From NCBI GenBank assembly GCA_963718405.1, contig CAVQYZ010000002.1:744001-808000 (forward strand): a stretch of DNA of 64,000 nucleotides. The letters run 5' to 3'. Of this stretch, positions 1-9,521 are shown in pieces. Source of the stretch: Bog-756 sp963718405 (GTDB lineage Bacteria > Actinomycetota > Acidimicrobiia > Acidimicrobiales > RAAP-2). The notes under the pieces are model-generated. The model made no database searches, was not told the DNA's origin, and worked only from the letters and a program-made list of their open reading frames with translations. How positions within the stretch are numbered: position 1 is the stretch's first letter; every line of letters begins with the position of its first letter. The translations under genes and the position numbers were made by a program.

Positions 1-1206
1 CCTGCTGTCGATCGGTGTGCTGGCCGTGGCGGTCTGGGTGCTCAGCTCCCACACCGATGAGCTGACCGGGATACCGGGAGTTCTCGAGAGCCTCAAGTGG
101 TGGTGGGTCCCGCCGGCCATCGCCGCCGAGGTCGCCTCGTTCGCCTGCCTGGCCATGTTGCAGTTCAAGCTGTTGCAGCGCGCGGAGGGCTGAAAGCGCC
201 ACAGGTGCCCATCCTCAAGATGAGTGTGGCAGGGCAGGCCCTGGCCAACTCGCTTCCGGCCGGCACCGCCGTCTCCGCGGTCTACAGCTTCCGTTGGTTC
301 CGTCGATTCGGGGCCGACGACACGTTGGCCGTGTGGGCCATGGCCGGAACGGTGATCGCCTCGATGGTTTCATTGTCACTGGTGGCCACGCTGGGGCTGG
401 CCTTGGCCGCCGGCCAGGGCGCATCGTTGGACCTGATTCCGGTGCTGATCGGCGTACTGGTGATCGCCATAGCGGTATCGGTGCTGTTCGTGCACGAGCG
501 GCCGCTCTTCTTGGTGTTGAGCTGGTCCATCCGGGTCTCCCAGATGTTGATCCATCGGCCCCGGGGGGATCAGGCTGCTGCAGTCGAAGGAATCGTCGGC
601 CGCATCACCTCGGTGAAGCTGACCTGGCCCCAGTTCGGTGTCATCGTGCTCTGGGCTATCGGGAACTGGTTGTTCGACTGTGGTTGCTTCGCCATGATGT
701 TTCTGGCCGTCGATTCCACCATTCCGTGGAAAGGGTTACTCCTGGCCTACGGGGCCGGCCAACTGGCTGCGGCGCTGCCCATCACCCCGGGTGGGCTCGG
801 CGCCGTCGAGGGCAGCATCACCATCGCCTTGGTCGCTTTCGGTGGCGCCCAAAACACCACGGTGGACGCCGTGTTGATGTACCGACTGATCAGCTTCTGG
901 CTGGTACTGGTGGTGGGGTGGGCCATATGGGGTGAGTTGGCGCATGAGGTGCGTTCCGGTCGCTGGCCGCGGGTGGTCCTGGCCGCACCGGTCGATGCCG
1001 AAGTCGACCGGGTCGAGGCCACGGTGGGCGTCCCAGCCCCGGTGACTACAGATGCCGTGACTACAGATGCAGTGACTACAGATGCAGTGACTACAGATGC
1101 AGTGGACCTGGCAAATCGAGCGGACACGTCGAAGAGGACGGACACATCGAACCGGGCAGGCACGTCGATGTCACATCCCGAGCAGTCATCGGTGGCCGAG
1201 TCGTGA
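1..1206 (+). CDS. Flippase-like membrane protein (UPF0104 / LPG-synthase TM family), 5' truncated, frame-broken
   Basis: The gene enters from the left edge. Frame 2 from base 2 reads hydrophobic sequence up to a TGA at 191-193. Frame 1 then continues the same family, including ALANSLPAG, to the stop at 1204-1206. One base appears to be missing between about 175 and 193, so the intact product would cross this point. The body is polytopic, with GGLGAVEG near base 790 resembling the conserved glycine-rich loop of UPF0104 proteins, which move or modify membrane lipids or glycolipids. The C-terminal tail is soluble and contains four VTTDA repeats. Family assignment is fairly sure; the substrate is unknown. 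Confidence 0.7.
1042..1101 (+). repeat. 15-bp tandem repeat, four copies, coding VTTDA
   Basis: GTGACTACAGATGCC is followed by three copies of GTGACTACAGATGCA. The unit is a multiple of three, so it lengthens the soluble tail of the flippase-like protein without changing frame. Confidence 0.95.
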
Positions 1207-1237
1207 AGTCCGCAGGCGAGCCGGCACGGGGGCGGCA

Positions 1238-1668
1238 GTGCCGGCAGTGGGCACTCTGCGGACCGCGTTGGTCGGGGTGGCGGTGGCTGCTGTGCTCCTG
1301 GCCGGTTGTGGGGGCTACCGGAGTGATCTGGGGACCTCGGACAGCTCGTGCTACCTGGCCCTGCCCGCCGCCACCAAAGCAGTGGGGGGGCACAGTCGGC
1401 TGATCGGCGTCCATCTGACCACCCTGGCTGCCGTGCGCAAGCGGTCGTCCCCCTTGGCCACCATCTTCAAGGGCAATCCCCATTCGAAGGAACGGATCTG
1501 CGTCACCGCATTCTCCGGCCATTTCGTCCATTCCTCGGTGACCAAGCCGCTGGGGGCGGAGTCGGCCCGGTGGCCGTAGTGGTGTCAGAGGTCCCTTCGA
1601 ACCGGGTGCTCGGCACCGCCATCCTCCCTCACCCGCCCCCAAGATTCAGTCACACCCATATCGGATGA
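1238..1668 (+). CDS. Small lipoprotein, hypothetical, probable frame break
   Basis: The GTG start at 1238 (or 1247) gives a short N-region, a hydrophobic stretch and the lipobox LAGC with Cys near residue 24, so the product should be lipid-anchored outside the membrane. Frame 2 stops at 1579. However, frame 1 from about 1560 continues plausibly as GPVAVVVSEVP to a stop at 1668. One base seems to be missing next to the G5 run near 1552-1557. No domain was recognised beyond the lipoprotein signal. The gene follows the flippase-like gene closely and may be co-transcribed with it. Confidence 0.55.
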
Positions 1669-1765
1669 TGGATGATCGGATGACCGGTTGACGATGCCAC
1701 CGCCAGCACTGGCTGGAACGCCCCCCGCCACGACATGGGAACTACACACCCGATGCCAATAGTAC

Positions 1766-1880
1766 GAGGCCGATCAGCACGAGACCGATCAGCACGAGAG
1801 ATCAGCACGAGGCCGATCAGCAGAGACCGATCAGCACGAGGCCGATCAGCACGAGGCCGATCAGCACGAGGCCGATCGGT
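1766..1880 (+). repeat. 15-bp tandem repeat, about 7.5 copies, upstream of the kimA-like gene
   Basis: The unit is GAGGCCGATCAGCAC with a GAGACC variant; two copies have lost one or two bases. The last copies are in frame with the downstream permease and would read as P-I-S-T-R repeats. They therefore form either a 5' leader or an unannotated N-terminal extension. No Shine-Dalgarno sequence is seen between the array and the ATG at 1890. Confidence 0.9.
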
Positions 1881-1889
1881 TCGGGCCCG

Positions 1890-3983
1890 ATGACGTCACT
1901 CGATCGGCTCCGACGGATCGTGGTCGGACGCGACCTTTCGTCCAAGGACGCCTCCTCCGAGCAGATCACCCCGGTGGAGGGCCTCTCGGCACTGTCACTC
2001 GACGCACTGACCTCGGTGGCGTACGGGCCCGAGGCCATCCTTTTGGTACTCGCCGTGGCCGGGGCCGGTGCTCTCCACCTGATCCTCCCGATCACCATCG
2101 CCATCGTGGTGCTGCTGGCCATCCTGGTGATCTCGTACCGCCAGGTCATCGACGCCTATCCCCACGGTGGTGGGGCCTACGCCGTGTCCCGCGACAACTT
2201 CGGGCCCCAGGTCAGCAAGGTGGCCGGAGCGGCCCTGATCGTCGATTACACGTTGACCGTGGCCGTGTCCATCGCCGCCGGCGTGAACCAGCTGACCTCA
2301 TCGTTCCCGTCCATCACCCCGTACACCGTCCCGATGTGCCTGGGCATCTTGTTGATCATCACCGCGCTCAACCTGCGCGGCCTCGGAGAGGGTGCCCGTG
2401 CCTTTCTCATACCGACCCTGGTGTTCATCGTCGGGTTGCTGGCCATCATCGCCGTAGGGCTCATCCATCCCCTGGGACTCGGAGCCCACCAGACGGGGAC
2501 ATCGCTGGTGGCGACGCACACCGTGCAGGCGGTGACGGTGCTGCTGGTGCTCAAGGCCTTCTCGGCCGGGTGCAGTGCCCTCACCGGGGTTGAGGCCATT
2601 GCCAATGGGGTCCCCTTGTTCAGGGAGCCCCGCGCCATCCGGGCCAAGCGCACCGAACTGCTACTCGGCCTGATCCTGGGCGCCATGTTGCTCGGGCTGG
2701 CCGAACTGGCAGACAAGTTCCACGTACAGCCCATGCAGAACCAGACCACCTTGAGCCAGATCATGACCGATGCCGTCGGGCGCAACTGGGCCTATTACAC
2801 CGTGTCGCTGACCATCACCTTGGTTCTGGCCCTGGCCGCCAACACCTCCTTCGGTGGTCTGCCCGTCCTGACCAGCCTGTTGGCCCGTGACCACTACCTG
2901 CCCCGTCTGTTCGGTGTGCGGGACAGCCGGTTGGTCTTCGGGAATGGCGTCCTGGCCCTGACCGTGTTCTCCGGCGTCCTCCTGTTGGCGTCTGGCGGGA
3001 ATACCAACTCCCTCATCCCACTCTTCGCCATCGGGGTGTTCATCGGCTTCACCCTGTCCCAGGCGGGATTGGTGGTCCACTGGCACCGGACCCGCCCCGC
3101 CGGGTGGCGCCGGCGATCCGCCATCAACGGGGTCGGAGCGCTGGTTACCGGCACCGCCACGGTGATCTTCCTCCTCTCCAAGTTCGTGGAAGGGGCGTGG
3201 GTGGTGGTCGTGGCCATTCCGCTCCTGATTCTGCTGTTCAACAGGATCGAGGTCTATTACACGCGAGCCGGGACAGAACTGGGCATCGGGATCATCCCGC
3301 CCCCGCTGGTCCGGAAGCGGACGCTGGTGTTGGTGCCGGTGATCAATGTGTCCCGGCTGACCCGGCATGCGCTGTCCGAAGCCATCTCTCTCGGAGACGA
3401 AGTCATGGCCGTCACCGTGGTGTTCGATGATCGATCCACCCTGGGATCCGAAGAATCAGGGTCCACCGGAGGCACTGAGTCCACCGGGGACTCCGACCCC
3501 ACCGGAGGCTCCGAGATCGAACGGGATTGGGAGCGATGGAACCCCGGGGTCGAGCTGCGGGTGCTGCACACCGACTATGCCTCGATCGTCCGGCCGATAC
3601 TCCAGCTGGTGGATGAACTCCGCGCCGAGTCGGGGCGCCAGCTGGTCGTGCTGATCCCGGTTCTCATCCCCGAGCGGGTCCGCTACCGGTTGTTGCACAA
3701 TCAGGTCGACCTGGTCCTGGCCAACGAACTGCACCATCGGCCCGATGTGGTGGTGGCTCGGGTCCCGATGTCCATCACCCGGCCCGATCGCCCCGCCCAC
3801 CGGGATAGCGACCACCCGGATGACGACCACCGCAACCAGTCAAAGGACGATGAAGGCCGGTCCGAGAATCACGAGCCTGTGGAGGGGGCACCGCCCGCTG
3901 TGGTGCCAGCCCCGGGTGATTCGATCGTGGAGGTCCCGGCAACGGCCGAACCGACCGTGGCGGAGGACGGACCCCCGACCTGA
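1890..3983 (+). CDS. KimA-like potassium/proton symporter (APC superfamily permease)
   Basis: This 697-residue protein has about twelve membrane segments followed by a cytosolic domain from about residue 450. The N-terminal LSLDALTSVAYGPE places Asp-38 and Tyr-45 with the spacing of the conserved Asp-Tyr pair of the KimA/YdaO family, and HGGGAYAVSRDNFG resembles the next helix pair. That family imports K+ with protons and in Firmicutes is controlled by c-di-AMP. A long acidic, Ser/Thr/Gly-rich insert lies near residues 520-545, inside the cytosolic domain. The ATG lacks a clear ribosome site and follows a 15-bp repeat array. A generic amino-acid permease is the alternative. Confidence 0.75.
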   Translation: MTSLDRLRRIVVGRDLSSKDASSEQITPVEGLSALSLDALTSVAYGPEAILLVLAVAGAGALHLILPITIAIVVLLAILVISYRQVIDAYPHGGGAYAVSRDNFGPQVSKVAGAALIVDYTLTVAVSIAAGVNQLTSSFPSITPYTVPMCLGILLIITALNLRGLGEGARAFLIPTLVFIVGLLAIIAVGLIHPLGLGAHQTGTSLVATHTVQAVTVLLVLKAFSAGCSALTGVEAIANGVPLFREPRAIRAKRTELLLGLILGAMLLGLAELADKFHVQPMQNQTTLSQIMTDAVGRNWAYYTVSLTITLVLALAANTSFGGLPVLTSLLARDHYLPRLFGVRDSRLVFGNGVLALTVFSGVLLLASGGNTNSLIPLFAIGVFIGFTLSQAGLVVHWHRTRPAGWRRRSAINGVGALVTGTATVIFLLSKFVEGAWVVVVAIPLLILLFNRIEVYYTRAGTELGIGIIPPPLVRKRTLVLVPVINVSRLTRHALSEAISLGDEVMAVTVVFDDRSTLGSEESGSTGGTESTGDSDPTGGSEIERDWERWNPGVELRVLHTDYASIVRPILQLVDELRAESGRQLVVLIPVLIPERVRYRLLHNQVDLVLANELHHRPDVVVARVPMSITRPDRPAHRDSDHPDDDHRNQSKDDEGRSENHEPVEGAPPAVVPAPGDSIVEVPATAEPTVAEDGPPT

Positions 3984-3992
3984 GGCCTGACT

Positions 3993-4820
3993 TTACGGGG
4001 TGGTCGTGGCCACGGTGGTCGGGGTGGTGATGACGGCACCGGGCGGGGTCTGGAACAGCGAGTCGGGTGGAGCGGTCGAGTAGCTCTTGATCTCGAAGCT
4101 GGTGGTGTCGGAGGCCACCTTGACGTAGCCCAGGATGCCCTGCGCCGTGGTGCAGATGGTGCTGGTTCCCGCGACCCCGCTGGCCACGAAGTCGACGCAC
4201 TGCATGTTGAAGCCGTTCACCGTCATGTTCGAAGAGCTGACCTTGTCACCGGCCAAACCCGCCACCAGCGAGAAACCCTTGAGGAACGAGACCCAGTGGG
4301 CCGGAGTGTAGAAGTCGAAGAGCTGGTTCTCACGGGACGAGCTGGCGGGGTCCAATTTCTCACAGGACCAGGCGGCGCCGGTTGAGGCGGGAGGGGTACA
4401 CGAGAACTCACCGGAGGAGTTCGCCACCAGGTCGATAGTGGGGCTCCCGGCACCGGTAGGCGTGTCGGTGAAGGTCAGCCCGGTGGGTGGACGGACGGCG
4501 TAGACGATGGTGGCAGGGGAGGAGCCGGTGGTGACATAGGTGGCTTGAAAGGGGCTGGCCTCGCCGGACTGCACTTTGCCGGTGAAAGCATCGATGGTGG
4601 CCTTGTTTCCTTCGATGTCGTGCACGGACGTCCTGGCCTTGTTGATCGCTGCGCAACCGGTAACGGCCACCGCGCACAGCACGAACGCCAGAGTCACAAC
4701 CGCAGCGGAGCGCTTCCTCGGATGACCGAGCCCGTAGGCACTCATCCCGGGTTCCACCACTGTCTCTGCTTCCAAGACTGTCTCTGCTTCCACCACTGTC
4801 TCTGCTTCCACCGATTCCAC
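3993..4820 (-). CDS. Secreted lipoprotein, hypothetical
   Basis: The reading frame encodes a lipoprotein signal (VTGC lipobox) followed by about 220 residues of unrecognised Ser/Thr-rich extracellular sequence ending in a Thr/Pro-rich tail. The GTG at 4820 has a good GGGAGG ribosome site. It adds a 25-residue acidic leader of repeated VEAET units ahead of the signal, which is odd for an exported protein. The internal ATG at 4745 gives a normal signal peptide but weaker initiation context. The gene converges on the KimA-like gene with only 9 bp between stops. No function is assigned. Confidence 0.7.
   Translation of the reverse strand: MESVEAETVVEAETVLEAETVVEPGMSAYGLGHPRKRSAAVVTLAFVLCAVAVTGCAAINKARTSVHDIEGNKATIDAFTGKVQSGEASPFQATYVTTGSSPATIVYAVRPPTGLTFTDTPTGAGSPTIDLVANSSGEFSCTPPASTGAAWSCEKLDPASSSRENQLFDFYTPAHWVSFLKGFSLVAGLAGDKVSSSNMTVNGFNMQCVDFVASGVAGTSTICTTAQGILGYVKVASDTTSFEIKSYSTAPPDSLFQTPPGAVITTPTTVATTTP
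4759..4812. repeat. 18-bp tandem repeat, three copies
   Basis: ACTGTCTCTGCTTCCACC occurs three times, the first copy ending in AAG. The array spans the 5' end of the lipoprotein gene on the minus strand and encodes acidic VEAET-type repeats if the upstream GTG start is used. Confidence 0.9.
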
Positions 4821-4993
4821 CGTTGCCTCCCTGGATCCTGTCGCATGCCGGCCACGCCGGGAGTGGCGAGGGAACCGAACGTTGAGACCATACGACGGGA
4901 CGGGCTCCCGCGGGGGAACCGGCGTCGCTCCTTCTACTTGCGCGCCGACCCGTCTTCAGGCCCGCGGGCCCCTCGGAGTACCGGCCGGTTGCC

Positions 4994-5821
4994 TCAGGCT
5001 TCGGGCGACATCCCTTCGTTGACCCAGCGGGCCGTGCGGCGGTAGGCCACGTCTGCCAGTTCGGCGCTCCGCCGGAAGTCGAACAGGCTTGGGGCCCAGG
5101 GCTCAGCCGAGGGGACCACCGAGACACTCCCGCCGACCTGCTGGGCCCGGGTGACCGACTGGGCCAGCCGGTCACGGTCGGCTCGGGTGGTGAGCAGGGC
5201 CACGGAGTTCATGGCTACGGCGATGGCCCCCCGGGCGGGACGGTCACGCGGAGCGGTGGCCGTGGTGATCAGGTAGGTGTCATGGGCCCCCAGGTCCTGG
5301 GCCTGGAGGACCGGGTGGTTGGCGGACAGGCTGCCATCCACCAGCCACCGCCCCCCGATGAGCACCGGCGGGAACAGCCCGGGTATGGCCGAACTGGCCA
5401 CTAGTGAGTCGACCATGTCGCCCGACGTCAGGACCACCGCCTCGCCGGTGACGGCATCAGTGGCCACGGCGGCCATCGGGGTCTGGGCCTCTTCGAGCCG
5501 ACCGATCTGGACCCATCGCCGGATCAGGTGCCGCAGCTGGTGGTGGGAGACCAGGTGATTGTGGAATCCCAGGAACCCGGCCAGGGCCGTCAAAGGATTG
5601 AGCCGGACCGCCTCGCGTCGCTGGAGGGCCGACCACGCCGCCACCAGGGTTCGTGCCCCCTCGACGCCCGGACGGGTGGAGAGGAAGGCCGCATTGAGCG
5701 CCCCCACCGACGTACCGACGATCAGGTCCGGCACGATCCCCGCCTCGATGAGCGCCAACATCGAACCCGCCTGCATGGGGCCCAGGTTGCCACCCCCCGA
5801 GAGGGCGAAGGCCGTGGTCAC
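4994..5821 (-). CDS. Patatin-like phospholipase
   Basis: This 275-residue protein begins with the patatin oxyanion loop ALSGGGNLG, followed by the nucleophile elbow GTSVG (serine near residue 39) and a later V-D-G-S that stands where the family has its catalytic Asp-Gly pair. These give the Ser-Asp dyad that hydrolyses acyl esters of lipids. No signal peptide is visible, so it should act in the cytosol or at the inner membrane face. The GTG start has GAGG six bases upstream. It lies downstream of doxX on the same strand, about 120 bp away. Confidence 0.88.
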   Translation of the reverse strand: MTTAFALSGGGNLGPMQAGSMLALIEAGIVPDLIVGTSVGALNAAFLSTRPGVEGARTLVAAWSALQRREAVRLNPLTALAGFLGFHNHLVSHHQLRHLIRRWVQIGRLEEAQTPMAAVATDAVTGEAVVLTSGDMVDSLVASSAIPGLFPPVLIGGRWLVDGSLSANHPVLQAQDLGAHDTYLITTATAPRDRPARGAIAVAMNSVALLTTRADRDRLAQSVTRAQQVGGSVSVVPSAEPWAPSLFDFRRSAELADVAYRRTARWVNEGMSPEA

Positions 5822-5856
5822 CTGGCACCTCGCCGACGCGACGAAGCCGATGCCCC

Positions 5857-5900
5857 GGCGGTCGTGCCTCTGTCGGTTGTGCCTCTGTGGTTAGTGCTTC
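5857..5900. repeat. Degenerate tandem repeat, about 14-bp unit
   Basis: Three imperfect copies of a GTTGTGCCTCTGTG-like unit lie in the gap between doxX and the patatin gene, both on the minus strand. Confidence 0.5.
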
Positions 5901-5941
5901 TGGGGATGGAAGCCATGAGCCCGAGGTGGATCAGGCTACCT

Positions 5942-6472
5942 TCATGCCGCCTCGGGGTTCTCGGTGTCCTCGGTGGCAGCCGGGCTTGTTTCGGCCGGGG
6001 GCTGGGCCCGGAGGAGCTGGCTGAGGGACAGTGCAGCCAGGGCGCCTCCACCGAGCACGGCCAGCCGGGTCCATGACTTGGGGAGGCGGGGGCCGAGTCG
6101 CAGGCGACCGGTACCCGAGCTCATCAGGGCCACGGCCACGGCCAGGTTGGTCAGGGGTAGCTCATATCCGCCGTTCTGGGCCAGCGGACCTTGCTTCCGG
6201 TGGACGGCGGTGGCCACTGCCATGGTGCCGGCAATGGTCAGCGGGCCCAGGGGGTCGGCGATGCCGGTGGCCGTCAGGATCCCGCCACCCAGCTCACTGG
6301 CACCGGCCAGAGCGGCCATGGCCTTGCCCGGGCGCATGCCCATGGACTCGAAGCCCGCCCCGGTGGCCTCGAGGCCGTGCCCGCCGAACGATCCGAACAA
6401 CTTTTGGGCTCCGTGTACCGCCAGGTACGAGCCGAAGACGGCGCGGGTGACCAGTAGGCCGGCACTACGCAT
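5942..6472 (-). CDS. DoxX family membrane protein
   Basis: The 176-residue product has four hydrophobic segments. Its N-terminus contains LAVHGAQKLFGSFGGHGL, typical of DoxX proteins, which are linked to thiol or quinone redox stress in actinobacteria. The ATG follows an AGGAG site. It is divergent from an HxlR-type regulator across an 86-bp intergenic region; this pairing is common and suggests the regulator controls doxX. The C-terminus ends in an Ala/Pro/Glu-rich tail beyond the usual family length. Confidence 0.85.
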   Translation of the reverse strand: MRSAGLLVTRAVFGSYLAVHGAQKLFGSFGGHGLEATGAGFESMGMRPGKAMAALAGASELGGGILTATGIADPLGPLTIAGTMAVATAVHRKQGPLAQNGGYELPLTNLAVAVALMSSGTGRLRLGPRLPKSWTRLAVLGGGALAALSLSQLLRAQPPAETSPAATEDTENPEAA

Positions 6473-6544
6473 GGGTTTTCTCCTGTCGATCAGCCGGCGG
6501 ACCGCCCGGAGGGGTCCATGCCAGCAAGCTTACAAATCAAAAGT

Positions 6545-6559
6545 TACTATACATAAGTA
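6545..6559. promoter_or_regulatory. Candidate HxlR operator, dyad TACT-N7-AGTA
   Basis: TACTATACATAAGTA is a dyad with TACT/AGTA arms in an AT-rich patch between doxX and the hxlR-type gene. Its last base is the first base of the regulator's ATG. TACTAT also reads as a -10 element, so the regulator mRNA could be leaderless and autorepressed. The palindrome is seen; the function is inferred from HxlR-family operators. Confidence 0.5.
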
Positions 6560-6933
6560 TGCCCGATCCCCAGGAAGCCACCTGCCCCCCGGAAGGGGCG
6601 TGCGAGGCCATTAACCAGGTCTTCTCCCTCCTGGGCAAACGGTGGAGCGGTCTGATCATCGTGACCCTGCTCGAGGGGCCGGTCCGTTTTTCGGAGCTGG
6701 TCCGGCTGATCCCGGGGGTCAGCGAGCGGATGCTGTCCGAACGGCTCACCGAGCTGGCTGCGGCCGGGCTGGTGCAGCGCCAGGTGAGCGAGGGCCCGCC
6801 GGTCAACGTGCGCTACCTCCTGACCGAGCGGGGGGAGGCCCTCCGTCCGGCCCTGGCCGAGCTGGAGCGGTGGGGCAAGGAACGACTGCTGGCGCCGGCC
6901 GGCCAGGTTCCCGGGTCGAGTCGGCCCTGCTGA
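6559..6933 (+). CDS. HxlR-type winged-helix transcriptional regulator
   Basis: This 124-residue protein has the HxlR signature: an N-terminal Cys (residue 14) in CEAI, then GKRWSGLIIVTLLEGPVRFSEL and the recognition segment ISERMLSERLTEL-like (here VSERMLSERL). The family binds dyads as a dimer, usually responding to electrophiles or oxidants through the N-terminal Cys. The ATG has no ribosome site and sits directly after a -10-like sequence, so translation may be leaderless. The divergent doxX is the likely target. Confidence 0.88.
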   Translation: MPDPQEATCPPEGACEAINQVFSLLGKRWSGLIIVTLLEGPVRFSELVRLIPGVSERMLSERLTELAAAGLVQRQVSEGPPVNVRYLLTERGEALRPALAELERWGKERLLAPAGQVPGSSRPC

Positions 6934-7126
6934 ACTCCGCCCAGCTGAATCTCCCTGCCGCCACCAGCTGAATCTCCTCTGGATCGCACGCTGGAAACCC
7001 CCGGGGCCACCGGCGGCGAGCAGCGGGAGCCCGACCCCCCGATCTGTCCGGATCCACCCGGTTCAAGTCGGGTGGGCAATCGGTCGACAAGAGAAGGATC
7101 GCCTGCAGAGAGGCCAGGAGACAGCT
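6934..7126 (+). other. Intergenic region with a degenerate repeat
   Basis: The sequence CAGCTGAATCTCC occurs twice (near 6940 and 6966) just after the hxlR stop codon. The rest shows only the AGGAG ribosome site of the downstream GGDEF-EAL gene. Confidence 0.5.
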
Positions 7127-9469
7127 ATGCCTACGTCGGATGCCCAGCCATCCCAGCCCCAAGGAATGGCGGAGCTCTGGGCAGAGGAGGGGTCCGGTCT
7201 GTCGGCCGCGGAGTCCGGCGAGCCGGGGGAGGGCGCCAAGGTCCGGCGACGCCTGAACCCCACCATCCTGGCCTATCTCATGGGACCGGTGGCCTTCGTG
7301 GTCATCTTGGTCCTGATGCGGTTCGACCTCATCGTCCGGGAGCCCGCCCTGCTGTGGTTGGCGGTGTTCATCGCCGTGCCCGTGAGCAGTTTGCTGGTCG
7401 ACCATCTCTACTCCGTCCACCCGTCAACCGCCCGCCTCCACCTCCGGGTGGCCGTACAGGCCGCCGGCGTGACCGTGGTCATCTACCTCTCGGGTTGGGG
7501 CCCGGTGCTGTCCCTGGGCTTTGCCTTCCTGGCCTTGGAGAACGTGGCCCACGGGGGATCGCGGGTGTGGCGGATCACCGCTTTGTGGAGCCTGGTCGGC
7601 ATCGCCCTGGGCCAGGCGGCCATCGCCCTGGGGTGGGCCCCGTCCGCGCTGAGGCTGCACCAGGCCAACGCCCTGGCCATCATGGGAGCCTTCGTCCTGT
7701 TCTTCATCATCCGCATGGCCGGAGCCGCCATGGAGCAGAAGGAGGACGCCGAGGCCACCACCCGCCTGAGCGAGGATCGCTTCCGCTCCTTGATCCAGAA
7801 CTCGTCCGACGTGACGCTGGTGATCGGGCCGGGCCGACTCTTCACCTACGTGAGCCCGGCGGTGACCCAACTCCTGGGGTTCGACCCTGCGGACCTGGAG
7901 GGCCGGCCCGCCTCCGAGTTCGTCCATCCCGACGAACGCCAGCGGGTGCTGGACGGCATGGGGTCGCAGCTCCAGGAGTCGGCCCAGACCGTGCCCATCC
8001 AGTTCCGCATGCGCCGGGCCGACGGCACCTGGCGCGAGGTGGAGGCGGTGGTGGCCGACCAGCGTCTCCGGGCCTCGGTGGGTGGTTACGTGGCCCACGT
8101 GCGGGACATCACCGAGCGCAAGGAGTTCGAGGCCCTGTTGGCCCACCGGGCGCTGCACGACCCCCTCACCGGTCTGGCCAACCGCCAACTGATCCTCGAC
8201 CGGGCCGAACAGATGCTGGCCCGCTCCCGTCGGACCTTTGACCCGGTGGCCGCCCTGTTCATCGATCTGGACAACTTCAAGGACGCCAACGACTCGCTGG
8301 GCCACGAGGCCGGCGACTACCTGCTGCGGTCGGTAGCCGACCGGTTCGCCGGCCTGCTTCGGGCCAGTGACACCGTGGGGCGGTTGGGGGGCGACGAGTT
8401 CGTCATCCTGGCCGAAGGCATCACCGTGGCCGGCGGTCCCGAGGCGGTGGCCGATCGGGTTCGTGAGGTGCTGCGCCAGCCGTTCCGGGTGGAGGGCTTC
8501 GAGGGCATTCCCATCACCATCACCGCCAGCATCGGGATCGCCACCGGTGACCGTGCGACGGCCCAGGAACTCCTCCGGGATGCGGACATCGCCCTCTACC
8601 GGGCCAAGGCCGCCGGCAAGGACGGGTGGGTGCTCTTCGAGGCGGCCATGCAGTCGGCTGCCATCGACCGGATCGAGCTCAAGTCGGATCTCGACTCGGC
8701 CCTGGCCGACAACCAGTTCTTCCTGCTGTACCAACCGATCTTCGACCTCGACAGTGCCACCATCCGGGGGGTGGAGGCCCTCATCCGATGGCAGCACCCC
8801 ACCCGCGGCGTCATTGCGCCCAACGACTTCATCCCGGTCCTGGAGGACAGCGGAATGATCGTCCAGGTGGGCCACTGGGTCCTGGAGGAGGCCTGCGCCC
8901 AGGCCTCCCGATGGAACGACATGGGCTTCACGACCACCATGTCGGTGAACGTGTCCATGCGACAGCTCGAAACCGACATCCTGGTCGAGCACGTGGTCGG
9001 GGCCCTGGCCGCCACCCGCCTCGATCCGAGCTCCCTGATCATCGAAGTCACCGAGTCCACCCTGATGCGTGACGCCAACGCCACGGTGTCGCGGCTCCGG
9101 CGGCTGAAGGAGCTCGGGGTCATGATCGCCATCGATGACTTCGGGACCGGGTACTCGTCGTTGGCCTACCTCCGCCAGTTTCCGGTGGACGTGCTCAAGA
9201 TCGACAAATCGTTCATCGCCGAGGTGGACGGTTCCCCCAACTCTGCCGCTCTCATCCATACCTTGGTCGAGTTGGGTCGGACCCTCGGTCTCATCACCTT
9301 GGCCGAGGGAATCGAGGACCACACCCAGCTCGAGGCGTTGCGGGACGAGCTGTGCGACCGGGGCCAGGGGTTCATCATGTCCCGGCCGGTACCGGCCGCC
9401 GACATCGAGGCCCTGCTCTCCGGATCGGCCCCGAGCCCCCTGAGCCCGGCCACCACGTCGCTGGGCTGA
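7127..9469 (+). CDS. Membrane PAS-GGDEF-EAL cyclic-di-GMP signalling protein
   Basis: The 780-residue protein has about six membrane helices in residues 45-200, a PAS domain near 215-330, a GGDEF domain near 340-505 with an intact GGDEF motif (RLGGDEFVILAEG), and an EAL domain near 515-770 with VEALIRW and DDFGTGYSSLAYL. Both catalytic signatures look intact, so it could make and degrade c-di-GMP in response to a signal at the membrane or PAS pocket. The EAL lysine is in KIDKSFI. The ATG follows AGGAGACAGCT. It stands alone, flanked by intergenic repeats. Confidence 0.93.
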   Translation: MPTSDAQPSQPQGMAELWAEEGSGLSAAESGEPGEGAKVRRRLNPTILAYLMGPVAFVVILVLMRFDLIVREPALLWLAVFIAVPVSSLLVDHLYSVHPSTARLHLRVAVQAAGVTVVIYLSGWGPVLSLGFAFLALENVAHGGSRVWRITALWSLVGIALGQAAIALGWAPSALRLHQANALAIMGAFVLFFIIRMAGAAMEQKEDAEATTRLSEDRFRSLIQNSSDVTLVIGPGRLFTYVSPAVTQLLGFDPADLEGRPASEFVHPDERQRVLDGMGSQLQESAQTVPIQFRMRRADGTWREVEAVVADQRLRASVGGYVAHVRDITERKEFEALLAHRALHDPLTGLANRQLILDRAEQMLARSRRTFDPVAALFIDLDNFKDANDSLGHEAGDYLLRSVADRFAGLLRASDTVGRLGGDEFVILAEGITVAGGPEAVADRVREVLRQPFRVEGFEGIPITITASIGIATGDRATAQELLRDADIALYRAKAAGKDGWVLFEAAMQSAAIDRIELKSDLDSALADNQFFLLYQPIFDLDSATIRGVEALIRWQHPTRGVIAPNDFIPVLEDSGMIVQVGHWVLEEACAQASRWNDMGFTTTMSVNVSMRQLETDILVEHVVGALAATRLDPSSLIIEVTESTLMRDANATVSRLRRLKELGVMIAIDDFGTGYSSLAYLRQFPVDVLKIDKSFIAEVDGSPNSAALIHTLVELGRTLGLITLAEGIEDHTQLEALRDELCDRGQGFIMSRPVPAADIEALLSGSAPSPLSPATTSLG

Positions 9470-9521
9470 GGTCCGCCAGGAGCCGGGCCCCGTTCCGGGC
9501 GGGACGGGAGTCGGCCGTCGA

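Noticed and set aside
1669..1889. c-di-AMP (ydaO) riboswitch upstream of the KimA-like gene
   Set aside because: KimA genes often have one, but the leader is a simple 15-bp repeat and shows no ydaO core sequence.
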